A stretch of DNA of 64,000 nt from assembly GCF_001512285.1 (NCBI RefSeq), contig NZ_LNUV01000006.1:1968809-2032808 (forward strand), in the 5' to 3' direction. A model generated the notes under the pieces. It had not been told where the DNA came from and made no database searches. It saw nothing but the letters and a program-made list of their open reading frames with translations. This stretch comes from Arthrobacter sp. EpRS71. GTDB lineage: Bacteria > Actinomycetota > Actinomycetes > Actinomycetales > Micrococcaceae. How positions within the stretch are numbered: position 1 is the stretch's first letter; each line of letters begins with the position of its first letter. The translations under genes and the position numbers were made by a program. Of the stretch, positions 42,781-51,336 are shown in pieces.

Positions 42781-43458
42781 ATGACCCAGCCTGACACCCT
42801 CGCCTCTGCCCGTCTCTACCTGTGCACCGATGCCCGCAAACGGCAGGGCGATTTTGAAGACTTTGTGGACGCCGCTTTCGAGGGCGGCGTGGACATCATC
42901 CAACTCCGGGACAAGACGCTGGAGGCTGCGGAGGAACTTGAGATGTTGGCCGTGCTGCGGAGCGTCGCGCAACGGCACGGACGGCTGTGGGCCGTCAACG
43001 ACCGGGCGGATGTTGCCAGTATTTCCGGGGCTCCCGTGTTCCACATCGGGCAAAAGGACCTGCCACTGACAGCTGCCCGAACCCTCTTGCCGAACGTCAC
43101 CGGCATCGGCCTGTCCACCCACACACCGGAACAGATTGACGCAGCTGTGGCCACTTCCGAAGGCCCCTTGGGACTGGATTACTTCTGCGTGGGTCCAGTC
43201 TGGGCTACACCCACCAAACCCGGCCGTGCTGCTGTTGGGCTGGGCTTGGTCACATATGCCGCAGAAGCGCAGAAACGTGCAGGCGACGGTGTGAGACTTC
43301 CGTGGTTCGCCATCGGCGGCATCGACCACAGCAACGTTGAACAGGTGGTAGCCGCGGGGGCCAGCCGGATCGTCGTTGTCCGCGCCATTACCGAGGCAAC
43401 GGATCCGACGGCGGCGGCGAAGTCGCTGCTGCAGGCGTTGGACACCGTCCAGCGCTAG
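42781..43458 (+). CDS. thiE: Thiamine phosphate synthase
   Basis: 225 residues of the TIM-barrel family. Couples thiazole phosphate and HMP diphosphate. Motifs: RLYLCTDARKRQGDFEDFVD, GVDIIQLRDKTLEA, NDRADVASISGAPVFHIGQKD, STHTPEQIDAA, DYFCVGPVWATPTKPG and FAIGGIDHSNVEQVVAAGA. It is divergent from thiO with 138 bases between starts and has no riboswitch of its own on its strand. Confidence 0.95.
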   Translation: MTQPDTLASARLYLCTDARKRQGDFEDFVDAAFEGGVDIIQLRDKTLEAAEELEMLAVLRSVAQRHGRLWAVNDRADVASISGAPVFHIGQKDLPLTAARTLLPNVTGIGLSTHTPEQIDAAVATSEGPLGLDYFCVGPVWATPTKPGRAAVGLGLVTYAAEAQKRAGDGVRLPWFAIGGIDHSNVEQVVAAGASRIVVVRAITEATDPTAAAKSLLQALDTVQR

Positions 43459-43479
43459 TGGGCGTTGAGGCGGTGGCGT

Positions 43480-44163
43480 CTACGCCGTCAGGCCAAGGCC
43501 GGTCATCCGGCGTGCGTGCTTTCCGGCGAGTTCGGTCGTCAACGTTTTCACCGCAGCCCGCGCGTCCCCGCCACTTTTCAGCGCTGGGCCCAGCAGGGAG
43601 TGGTCCATGCCTACGCGCTGCGCCTGCGTCAGAGCCTCCCCCACCAAGCGGCGGCCCCATAATGCAAGGCGCGAGGCCAGCCGCGGGTCATCGGCCAAGG
43701 CCCTCCTGAGCAGGACGCGAAGGACCTCAGTGGCTTGGTCCGGGGAAGCTACGCGCTCAACAAAATGTTGCGTTGTTGGGTCGAGGAACGTCGAGACAGC
43801 CTTGTAGAAGTCAGATGACACGGTGTCGATCACATAGGCCTTCATGAGCGATTCGAACCAGTCCCCCGGCTTGGTGCGCTGATGGAAATGATCGAAGGAA
43901 CGCTGGAACGGCAGCATCGCATCTTCGGGGTCGACGCCCATCTCCTTCAGCCGGTCGCTGAGCAGGGCGAAATTGCCGTAGGCGCCCACCGCAATCTTCG
44001 CCAGCACCGCCCTGTCATGGAGTGTGGGTGCATAGCGTGAATCCAGTGAGAGCCGCCCAAAAGCGGACAACTCCCCATACGCCATGGCGCCCAGCAACTC
44101 CCCGGCGAGTTGCCCGGTGGAGAGTCGCCCGGCAGAAGCTGCGGCGTCCGCGGAAATGCCCAT
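43480..44163 (-). CDS. Ferritin-like fold protein (MiaE-2/Rv3210c family)
   Basis: 227 residues, mostly helical. The pattern GELLGAMAYGELSAFGRLSLDSRYAP and AYGNFALLSDRLKEMG, then DWFESLMKAYVIDTVSSDFYKAV fits the MiaE-like ferritin group. The Glu/His metal ligands of a di-iron site are not cleanly conserved, so it may be a structural relative only. In actinobacteria it lies next to the DEAD-box helicase gene, as in the Rv3210c-Rv3211 region. TAGGCT lies six bases before the ATG. Confidence 0.75.
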   Translation of the reverse strand: MGISADAAASAGRLSTGQLAGELLGAMAYGELSAFGRLSLDSRYAPTLHDRAVLAKIAVGAYGNFALLSDRLKEMGVDPEDAMLPFQRSFDHFHQRTKPGDWFESLMKAYVIDTVSSDFYKAVSTFLDPTTQHFVERVASPDQATEVLRVLLRRALADDPRLASRLALWGRRLVGEALTQAQRVGMDHSLLGPALKSGGDARAAVKTLTTELAGKHARRMTGLGLTA

Positions 44164-44175
44164 GGACCCAGCCTA
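44164..44175 (-). promoter_or_regulatory. Candidate leaderless promoter of the ferritin-like gene
   Basis: TAGGCT (44170-44175), six bases, ATG 44163; no ribosome site. Confidence 0.55.
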
Positions 44176-44321
44176 TCCCTGGCTGGCCATCCGGCTCCCG
44201 GGGATTGCGTTCCTGCTTCCAGCGGCATTCCTTATAGGCTGATTCGAAGTGAGTTGACTGCCCTCTTGCCCTGCGTAATGCATGTCCTCCTTCTCGCCCC
44301 CACTTCACTGAAGGATTTTCA

Positions 44322-45269
44322 ATGAGTCACCCCAGTTACCCGCCCGCGCCTCACAACGACGCCGGGTCAGGAATTCCGCAGGTCCCCGCCGCACCCTACG
44401 CCTACGGAGGCCAGTTCCAGGGTGGGGCGCAGCCGGGTTACCAGCCCGGACCGGATTCCGGCCCCTACGGAACCCCGGCGGGAGCACCGGCGAAGTCCTT
44501 CATGACCACGTGGATCCTGGCCCTGCTCCTGGGTAGCTTCGGTGTGGACCGCTTTTACCTGGGCAAGATCGGTACCGGAATTGCGAAGCTGCTCACAGCC
44601 GGCGGCTTCGGTATCTGGTCCATCGTTGACCTCATCATCACGCTGACAGGAAACGCCCGGGACAAGCAGGGCCGTCCTCTTGCGGGTTACCCGGAGAACA
44701 AGAAGAAGGCATGGATCATCACCATCGTCGTCTGGTTCGCAGGCCTGATTGTCGGAATCGTCTCCACGGTGTTGTCGTTGACCCTTGTTGCTGCTGCAGT
44801 CCAAGGTGCAAGCACCGCTGCCCCGGTCCCGCCATCGGTGTCCCAGGAGGCACCGGCACCGTCGTCGGGCACTGCCTCTGATGACGGTTCCTTAACCGTC
44901 ACCATGTCCGAGGGAAACACCGTGAAGGTCAGCATCCTTAAATCCGGTTACAGCACCGAAATTCCCGAAATGTCGTACATGAAACCCACCAAGGGAGGCT
45001 TCCTCCTTTTGGAAGTTTCCTGGGAGGCCACAGCTGGAACCAGCTACGCTTCACCCTCGAACTTCGAGGCCTTTGACGCGGACGGCACCAAGGGCGAGGA
45101 GATTTACCTGGAGGATGGCCTGGGAGGACTGCCTTCCGGTGATGTTGCCGCCGGACAGATGCAGCGGGGATTCATTGCCTTCGACATCAAGAACGGCCCC
45201 ACCACGGTGGTCATCAGCGATGACTTCGGCGACGAGGCAGCTACATTTACCCTGACCCCGGCAAACTAA
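44322..45269 (+). CDS. TM2-domain membrane protein with extracellular DUF4352-like domain
   Basis: 315 residues. A Pro/Gly/Tyr-rich cytoplasmic N-terminus (about 60 residues) is followed by a TM2 unit (TTWILALLLGSFGVDRFYLG, then GTGIAKLLTAGGFGIWSIVD). A further membrane helix follows (AWIITIVVWFAGLIVGIVST). The C-terminal 130 residues form an Ig-like DUF4352-type domain (VKVSILKSGYSTEIPEMSYM, FLLLEVSWEAT). AAGGA precedes the ATG. Role unknown; TM2 proteins often carry sensory or binding domains. Confidence 0.82.
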   Translation: MSHPSYPPAPHNDAGSGIPQVPAAPYAYGGQFQGGAQPGYQPGPDSGPYGTPAGAPAKSFMTTWILALLLGSFGVDRFYLGKIGTGIAKLLTAGGFGIWSIVDLIITLTGNARDKQGRPLAGYPENKKKAWIITIVVWFAGLIVGIVSTVLSLTLVAAAVQGASTAAPVPPSVSQEAPAPSSGTASDDGSLTVTMSEGNTVKVSILKSGYSTEIPEMSYMKPTKGGFLLLEVSWEATAGTSYASPSNFEAFDADGTKGEEIYLEDGLGGLPSGDVAAGQMQRGFIAFDIKNGPTTVVISDDFGDEAATFTLTPAN

Positions 45270-45298
45270 ACAGCCGGTCCGGTACATACCGCTGCGTG

Positions 45299-45334
45299 AA
45301 AGCCCGTTGCCCCCTTGGGGCAGCGGGCTTTTTG
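45299..45334 (+). terminator. Terminator of the TM2 gene
   Basis: GC-rich hairpin AAAGCCCGTTGCCCC / GGGGCAGCGGGCTTT (one G-U pair, two-base loop plus one unpaired C) followed by TTTTTG. Confidence 0.88.
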
Positions 45335-45369
45335 CGTGGGACATCCAAGACTATCCGCCGGTTTCGGGC

Positions 45370-45382
45370 TACCCTGATTTTC
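45370..45382 (+). promoter_or_regulatory. Candidate leaderless promoter of the RNB ribonuclease gene
   Basis: TACCCT (45370-45375), seven bases, GTG 45383; no ribosome site. Confidence 0.5.
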
Positions 45383-46885
45383 GTGTCACATCATCGGATA
45401 GCGCCCAACGTCGACGACTCCTCGGACCAGCTCGCCGCGGCGCTTGCCGCTCTCAGGACAGAGCTGGAACTCCCTGGCGAATACCCGGCAGAAGCTGTGG
45501 AAGAAGCACGGCAAGCCGTCGCGGATCTTGAGTTGCCGGGTCAGGACCTGCGGCACGTACCATTTGTGACCATTGATCCGGCGACCTCCACGGACTTGGA
45601 CCAGGCCCTGTTCATTGACCGTGCCGGCGACGGCTATAAGGTCCTCTACGCAATCGCCGATGTCCCGTCCTTCGTGGAACCGGGCGGGGCACTGGACAAC
45701 GAAACCCGTCACCGCGGGCAGACTTTCTACGCTCCTGACGGGCGGATCCCGCTGCATCCGGAGGTCATCAGCGAGAACGCCGGCAGCCTCTTGGCCGATC
45801 AGGACTGCAGTGCGTTCGTGTGGGACTTCGACTTGGACGCCGACGCTGAAGTGTTGGCTGTCACCGTTGCCCGCGCCGCCGTGCGCAGCAGGGCCAAACT
45901 GAGCTACAAGGGCGCTCAACAGCAACTCGACGACGGTACGGCCCCACCCGTTCTTCAGCTCCTCAAAGAAGTAGGGCTCAAACGCGTTGAGCTGGAGCGG
46001 CAACGCGGGGGCGCAAGCCTGAACATGCCGGAACAGGAAATAGTTCAAGCCACCGACGGCGGCGGGTACAGGATCGTCGCTGCCCCGTCGCTGCCGGTTG
46101 AGGACTGGAACGCGCAGATGTCCCTCATGACCGGCATGGCCGCCGCGCAGATGATGCTCGACGGAAAGGTGGGCATCCTGCGCACCATGCCAGCACCTGA
46201 TGATCGGTCCCTGCTCCATTTCAAGCGCCAGACTTCTGCACTCGGAAAGCCCTGGGACGGCCAAGTATCCTATGGCGAATATTTGCGGACCTTGGACGCA
46301 TCCGATCCCCAACAGCTGGCCATCCTGCACTCTGCCGGTATGTTGTTCCGGGGCGCCGGTTACACCCCCTTTGACGGGGAGCTGCCGGCAATCGTGACCC
46401 AGGCAGCCATCGGGGCTCCGTATGCACATGCCACAGCACCCCTGCGCCGGCTCATCGATCGCTTTGTCCTGGTGATCTGCGAGGCGCTCAGCAACAACCA
46501 CGACATCCCGCAGTGGGCCCGGGAGGCACTTCCCTCATTGCCGGAGATCATGGCTGCCTCCGACCAGTTGGCCGGACGCCTCGAACGTGCGGCGCTGGAC
46601 ACTGTGGAAGCAGCCCTCGTAGCCAACCACGTGGGCCAGGAATTCGACGCTGTGGTCATTTCGGGGTCCAAACCCTCCAACGGGGCCGGCTCCAAAGCTG
46701 CCAACGGCAACGGCGGTAACAATGGCGGCAGCAACGGCAACGGGCCCTTTGGCGTCATACAAATATCAGACCCGGCTGTAACAGCCCGGTGCGACGGAGA
46801 AATGGAGTCCGGAACCACAGTCCGGGTACGGCTGCTGAAGGCCGACATCGCCAGCCGGGAGATCCGGTTCGAGCTGCTGCCCTGA
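45383..46885 (+). CDS. RNB-domain (RNase II/R family) ribonuclease
   Basis: 500 residues from GTG 45383; the frame opens earlier (45296) inside the terminator. The RNB catalytic site is TIDPATSTDLDQALFIDR with the metal-binding aspartates, followed by LYAIADVPSFVEPGGALDNE and GAPYAHATAPLRRLIDRFV. Short compared with RNase II and R, with no cold-shock domains at the N-terminus. A Gly/Asn-rich insert (SNGAGSKAANGNGGNNGGSN, about residues 430-455) precedes a short S1-like end. Degrades RNA 3'-5'. Confidence 0.92.
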   Translation: MSHHRIAPNVDDSSDQLAAALAALRTELELPGEYPAEAVEEARQAVADLELPGQDLRHVPFVTIDPATSTDLDQALFIDRAGDGYKVLYAIADVPSFVEPGGALDNETRHRGQTFYAPDGRIPLHPEVISENAGSLLADQDCSAFVWDFDLDADAEVLAVTVARAAVRSRAKLSYKGAQQQLDDGTAPPVLQLLKEVGLKRVELERQRGGASLNMPEQEIVQATDGGGYRIVAAPSLPVEDWNAQMSLMTGMAAAQMMLDGKVGILRTMPAPDDRSLLHFKRQTSALGKPWDGQVSYGEYLRTLDASDPQQLAILHSAGMLFRGAGYTPFDGELPAIVTQAAIGAPYAHATAPLRRLIDRFVLVICEALSNNHDIPQWAREALPSLPEIMAASDQLAGRLERAALDTVEAALVANHVGQEFDAVVISGSKPSNGAGSKAANGNGGNNGGSNGNGPFGVIQISDPAVTARCDGEMESGTTVRVRLLKADIASREIRFELLP

Positions 46886-47162
46886 CGCTATTCATGCGGC
46901 GATCCGGGCTTTCCGGCCCCCAGAGGATAGACTGAGCTTGTAGTAATGGATGCCCGGTCGTTGATTCAGTTAATTTTTGAACTCAACAAGCCCGCCCCTA
47001 CGCGATCTTGAGATGTACCAACTGGTCACCAGTGCCAGTACTTAGATAGCCCGCGATCGGCTTCCACTGGACTTGCTTGCGCGCCCGTTCGTGCTCCGGT
47101 ACGGCTCCGCCGCCGCCGTTGAGCATGCAGCGCCAATGCCCAAATGAATAAGGAAACTCCCT
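46886..47162. other. 277-base leader/intergenic region before the DEAD-box helicase
   Basis: No gene recognised. A TAGACT near 46926 could be a -10, giving a 5' leader of more than 200 bases. It contains the self-complementary pair AACTGGTCACCAGTGC around 47020-47036 (ACTGGT/ACCAGT) and a ribosome site AAGGAAACTCCCT before the GTG. Long leaders on DEAD-box and cold-shock genes are often regulatory; this is inference. Confidence 0.4.
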
Positions 47163-48875
47163 GTGAGTGAATTGCATACCCACGAAGTCCTGACGGACTC
47201 CACCGGAACAGAATCCATCGAACCCGAGGAAACGATCATCTCGGATGAGACGCCCCACGAGATCGAAGAGAAGTCGTTCGCTGACTTCAATGTCCGTGCC
47301 GACATCGTTGAGTCATTGGCCGACGCCGGAATCACGCACCCCTTCCCCATCCAGGCCATGACGCTGCCGGTTGCCTTGAGTGGCCACGACATCATTGGCC
47401 AGGCGAAAACGGGCACGGGCAAGACGCTGGGCTTCGGCATTCCTGCCCTTCAGCGGGTTGCCGGCCGGGATGACGCAGGCTACGCAAAGCTTGCCGTCCC
47501 GGGTGCACCGCAGGCCTTGGTCATCGTGCCCACGCGTGAGCTCGCCGTGCAGGTTGCCAATGATCTCCAGACCGCGTCACGCAAGCGCAACGCCCGCATC
47601 GCCACCATCTACGGCGGCCGCGCCTACGAGCCGCAGATCGATGCCCTGCAAAAGGGTGTTGAAATCGTGGTGGGAACGCCCGGCCGGCTGATCGATCTCT
47701 ACAAGCAGAAGCACCTGAGCCTCAAGAACGTCAAGATGGTCATCCTTGACGAGGCCGACGAAATGCTGGATCTCGGCTTCCTCCCTGACGTCGAGACGCT
47801 GATCGCGGGCACCCCCGCAGTGCGGCAGACGCTGCTCTTCTCGGCAACGATGCCCGGCCCGGTCATCGCCATGGCGCGTCGCTACATGACGCAGCCCACC
47901 CACATCCGGGCAGCTGATCCGAATGATGAAGGCCTCACCAAGCGCGACATCCGCCAGCTCATTTACCGCGCGCACAGCATGGATAAGACCGAGGTTGTGG
48001 CCCGCATCCTGCAGTCACGCGGACGTGGCCGGACCATCATCTTCACCAAGACCAAGCGCACCGCGGCCAAGGTTGCCGAGGAACTCGTTGACCGCGGCTT
48101 CGCAGCCGCAGCGATTCACGGCGACCTCGGCCAGGGTGCCCGCGAGCAAGCGCTCCGTGCGTTCCGCAACAACAAGGTTGACGTCCTGGTGGCTACAGAC
48201 GTCGCAGCCCGCGGCATCGACGTCGACGACGTCACCCACGTCATCAACTACCAGTGTGTGGAAGACGAAAAAATCTACCTGCACCGTGTTGGCCGTACCG
48301 GCCGCGCAGGCAACAAGGGCACTGCAGTCACCTTTGTTGACTGGGATGACATGCCACGCTGGGGCCTGATCAACAAGGCCCTGGGACTCAGCGTTCCCGA
48401 GCCCGTGGAAACCTACTCCTCCTCACCGCACCTGTACTCCGATCTCGACATCCCTGAGGGCACCAAGGGCCGCCTGCCGCGCAACAAGCGCGTGCTGGCA
48501 GGCGTCGACGCCGAGGTCCTTGAGGATCTGGGCGAGACCGGAAAGAAGAACGCACGCTCCGGCGGTTCCAGCCGCGACGGCGGCCGTGACAGCAAGCGCG
48601 ACGGCGGCCGTGACGGTGGCCGTGGCCGCTCCGGCAGGTCCGGCGACGCCGGGTCCAGCGAATCCAAGGGCGAGGGTGGCCGCAACCGTACGCGCCGCCG
48701 TCGTCCGTCTGATGGCGAGGCAGCCCCCGCTGCCGGTGCCTCGGAAACCCGCACTGCCACCGCAGACAACGCTGAGAAGCCGGCCCGCACGCGCCGGACC
48801 CGCACGCGTCGCCGCAACGGCGAAGTGGTTTCCGGTGAGACCGCAGCTGCCCAGTCCGGCAGCACCGAGGCCTAA
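47163..48875 (+). CDS. DEAD-box ATP-dependent RNA helicase (RhlE/CshA type)
   Basis: 570 residues from GTG with AAGGAA upstream. Complete motif series: Q motif THPFPIQAMTLPVAL, AKTGTGKT, PTRELAVQV, TPGRLIDL, VILDEADEMLDLGF, LFSATMP, VLVATDVAARGIDVDDV, HRVGRTGRAGNKG. From about residue 450 the tail is Arg/Gly/Ser-rich (GGRDSKRDGGRDGGRGRSGR, then RTRRTRTRRRNGE), an RNA-binding extension. It likely works in mRNA decay and ribosome assembly; the upstream RNB nuclease is a plausible partner. Confidence 0.94.
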   Translation: MSELHTHEVLTDSTGTESIEPEETIISDETPHEIEEKSFADFNVRADIVESLADAGITHPFPIQAMTLPVALSGHDIIGQAKTGTGKTLGFGIPALQRVAGRDDAGYAKLAVPGAPQALVIVPTRELAVQVANDLQTASRKRNARIATIYGGRAYEPQIDALQKGVEIVVGTPGRLIDLYKQKHLSLKNVKMVILDEADEMLDLGFLPDVETLIAGTPAVRQTLLFSATMPGPVIAMARRYMTQPTHIRAADPNDEGLTKRDIRQLIYRAHSMDKTEVVARILQSRGRGRTIIFTKTKRTAAKVAEELVDRGFAAAAIHGDLGQGAREQALRAFRNNKVDVLVATDVAARGIDVDDVTHVINYQCVEDEKIYLHRVGRTGRAGNKGTAVTFVDWDDMPRWGLINKALGLSVPEPVETYSSSPHLYSDLDIPEGTKGRLPRNKRVLAGVDAEVLEDLGETGKKNARSGGSSRDGGRDSKRDGGRDGGRGRSGRSGDAGSSESKGEGGRNRTRRRRPSDGEAAPAAGASETRTATADNAEKPARTRRTRTRRRNGEVVSGETAAAQSGSTEA

Positions 48876-48883
48876 AAACCTCA

Positions 48884-49798
48884 ATGACTGAATCTGTTTG
48901 GGCGCCGGACGGCGGCAACTTGGTGGTGCACGCGGACAACGCGGAGTTCCTCCCTACGCTGCCGGACGGCGCCTTCACACTCATCTACGTGGACCCGCCC
49001 TTCAACACGGGCCGGGTCCAACGCCGCCAGGAAACCCGCATGGTCCGCAATGCGGACGGCGACGGCGACCGCGTCGGCTTCAAGGGCCGCTCTTACGACA
49101 CCATCAAGGGCGCCCTGCACAGCTACGATGACGCCTTCAGCGATTACTGGTCCTTCCTGGAGCCCAAGCTCGTGGAGGCCTGGCGCCTCCTGGCCGACGA
49201 CGGCACCCTGTACCTGCACCTGGACTACCGGGAAGTCCACTACGCCAAGGTGATGCTGGACTCGATCTTCGGCCGGGAATGCTTCCTCAACGAGATCATC
49301 TGGGCCTACGACTACGGCGCCCGCGCCAAGAACCGTTGGCCCACCAAGCACGACAACATTCTGGTGTACGTCAAAAACCCCACCAAGTACCACTTCGACA
49401 ACGCCGAAGTGGACCGGGAACCCTACATGGCTCCTGGCCTGGTGACGCCCGCCAAGCGTGAACTCGGCAAGCTGCCCACGGACGTCTGGTGGCACACCAT
49501 CGTCTCGCCTACCGGCCGCGAGAAGACCGGTTACCCCACCCAAAAGCCCGAGGGCCTGGTACGCAGGATTGTCTCCGCATCAAGCCGTGAGGGTGACTGG
49601 TGCCTCGATTTCTTCGCTGGTTCAGGGACCCTCGGAGCCGTGGCAGCCAAGTTGGGCCGCAACTTTGTGTGCGTCGACCAGAACGAACAAGCCATCGAAG
49701 TCATGCGGAAACGGCTGGGCAACAAGGCGGACTTCCGCCACCTTGGGTCCCGGCCGGACACGGGCCTGGATCAGGCAGCACCTTTCACGAACGCCTGA
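48884..49798 (+). CDS. Orphan DNA methyltransferase (beta-class, m4C/m6A)
   Basis: 304 residues. The catalytic motif IV comes first (LIYVDPPFNTGRVQ), and the SAM-binding motif I last (CLDFFAGSGTLGAVAAKLG); this order marks beta-class amino-methyltransferases. DPPF leaves the modified base open between N4-cytosine and N6-adenine. TGYPTQKPEGLVRRIV is the motif X region. No restriction endonuclease is beside it. It begins eight bases after the helicase stop and its end overlaps the convergent marC gene by 28 bases. Codon usage looks like its neighbours', arguing against recent transfer. Confidence 0.92.
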   Translation: MTESVWAPDGGNLVVHADNAEFLPTLPDGAFTLIYVDPPFNTGRVQRRQETRMVRNADGDGDRVGFKGRSYDTIKGALHSYDDAFSDYWSFLEPKLVEAWRLLADDGTLYLHLDYREVHYAKVMLDSIFGRECFLNEIIWAYDYGARAKNRWPTKHDNILVYVKNPTKYHFDNAEVDREPYMAPGLVTPAKRELGKLPTDVWWHTIVSPTGREKTGYPTQKPEGLVRRIVSASSREGDWCLDFFAGSGTLGAVAAKLGRNFVCVDQNEQAIEVMRKRLGNKADFRHLGSRPDTGLDQAAPFTNA

Positions 49799-50379
49799 AC
49801 GGCGTCCGCGATCATCTGAACGGCGATCGCTGACAGCAGCAGGCCGGCGATCCGCGTCACCAGCTCCACTCCGTTCTCACCGAGGACGCGCTGCACCACT
49901 CCAGCGAAACGCATCGCCAAGTACAGCGAGCCCAGCACCACGGCGATGCCGAGGCCCACCGCCAGGTATTCCGCGAGCTGGCTGGACTGCTGCACGAACA
50001 CCATCACTGCCACGATCGCGCCCGGCCCCGCCATGAGCGGGGTGCCCAGCGGCACGAACGCCACATTCTTGTACTTGGCCGCGCTCTCTTCGCCGCTGGT
50101 GGAGCCCGTCAGCAACTGCAAGGCGATGAGCACCAAGAGCAGCCCTCCGGCGCCCTGCAAGGCCGCCAAGGAGATGTGCATGTAGTTCAAGATGGACTGC
50201 CCGAAGATCGCGAACACCACGATCACACCGGTGGCCACCAGAAGGGCTTGGAACGCTGAGCGGTTCCGGTCCTTGGCCGACATTTGCGCCGTCAAGGACA
50301 TGAAAATCGGCACAGTTCCCGGTGGATCCATGATGACGAACAGCGTGACAATCACCGAAGCCAGCAGCTGCAGATCCAT
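49771..50379 (-). CDS. MarC family integral membrane protein
   Basis: 202 residues with about six membrane helices. Family features: VTLFVIMDPPGTVPIFMSLT at the N-terminus and VPLGTPLMAGPGAIVAVMVF in the middle. The role is unproven despite the historical name (no confirmed multidrug function). AAGGAG precedes ATG 50379; the frame is open to 50484. The last 28 bases overlap the methyltransferase gene tail to tail. Confidence 0.92.
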   Translation of the reverse strand: MDLQLLASVIVTLFVIMDPPGTVPIFMSLTAQMSAKDRNRSAFQALLVATGVIVVFAIFGQSILNYMHISLAALQGAGGLLLVLIALQLLTGSTSGEESAAKYKNVAFVPLGTPLMAGPGAIVAVMVFVQQSSQLAEYLAVGLGIAVVLGSLYLAMRFAGVVQRVLGENGVELVTRIAGLLLSAIAVQMIADAVQAFVKGAA

Positions 50380-50410
50380 CAGCGCACTCCTTTCACCGAA
50401 TGCCCGTGCA

Positions 50411-51256
50411 TCACCGAATGACCGTGCTGCCCGTTGCCAGCTCCTCGATCCTGGACAACACCTCGGGCGAAGTGGTGTTCTCACCCAAAAGATTGGGTTT
50501 GCCTGCCCCGTGGTAGTCGGAAGATCCTGTCATGAGCAACCCGTGTTCGGCCGCCAGGTCACGGAGGAAAGCGCGGCCCTCCTCCGGGTTGTCCCGGTGT
50601 TCAACCTCAAGTCCCAACAGGCCGGCATCAATCATGTCCCGGTAGGTACGCTCCCCCACGATCCGTCCCCTCGAAGAAGCCACCGGATGGGCGAAGACGG
50701 GAACGCCGCCGGCCGCGCGGACAAGCTCGACGGCGACCGCCGGGTTGGGTGCATAGTGCTGCACGAAGTACCGCGAGTGGGACGTGAGGATGGAGGTGAA
50801 CGCCTCCGTTCGATCTGCCACCACGCCAGCGGCCACCAAAGCATCGGCAATGTGCGGGCGGCCCACCGTGGCGCCGGGGGCAACATGGTGGATCACGTCG
50901 TCCCAGGTCAACGGATAATCCTCGGACAGTAAAGTGACCATATGCTCGGCACGGGTCAGCCGTGCATCTTTGGATTTGGTGATTTCCTCCAGCAGGCCCG
51001 CATGGGAGGGGTCATGGAGGTAGCTCAGCAAGTGGACGCTGATTCCCTGCTCTGTCCGGCAGGAGATCTCCATTCCGGGGATGAACGCAATGCCATGCTC
51101 CCGGGCAGCGGCAGCGGCAGGCTCCCAGCCATCCGTGGAATCGTGATCAGTCAAAGCCACGGCGTCAAGACCGGCCGAGACGGCGGAAATGATCACGCCG
51201 GCCGGTGTCTCGGTTCCGTCGGAAACATTCGAGTGCGCATGCAGGTCTATCCTCAC
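50411..51256 (-). CDS. PHP-domain phosphoesterase (RNase AM / nucleoside bisphosphatase-like)
   Basis: 281 residues. The four PHP motifs are intact: IDLHAHSNVSDGTETP, ALTDHDSTDGW, VPVFAHPVASSRGR and LMTGSSDYHGAGKPN, giving a trinuclear metal site. Relatives (YciV/TrpH) cleave 3',5'-bisphosphonucleotides and trim RNA 5' ends. It starts with GTG 51256; TAGGCT sits six bases before it. marC lies 31 bases downstream. Confidence 0.92.
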   Translation of the reverse strand: MRIDLHAHSNVSDGTETPAGVIISAVSAGLDAVALTDHDSTDGWEPAAAAAREHGIAFIPGMEISCRTEQGISVHLLSYLHDPSHAGLLEEITKSKDARLTRAEHMVTLLSEDYPLTWDDVIHHVAPGATVGRPHIADALVAAGVVADRTEAFTSILTSHSRYFVQHYAPNPAVAVELVRAAGGVPVFAHPVASSRGRIVGERTYRDMIDAGLLGLEVEHRDNPEEGRAFLRDLAAEHGLLMTGSSDYHGAGKPNLLGENTTSPEVLSRIEELATGSTVIR

Positions 51257-51268
51257 TTTCCCAGCCTA
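51257..51268 (-). promoter_or_regulatory. Candidate leaderless promoter of the PHP gene
   Basis: TAGGCT (51263-51268), six bases GGGAAA, then GTG 51256. The purines touch the start codon, too close for a ribosome site. Confidence 0.5.
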
Positions 51269-51336
51269 TGGGATGCGGGCCCGCTTGGAGTGCTGCGGCG
51301 TTGGCCTCCTCACGTAACTGGTGGGACGATGTAACG

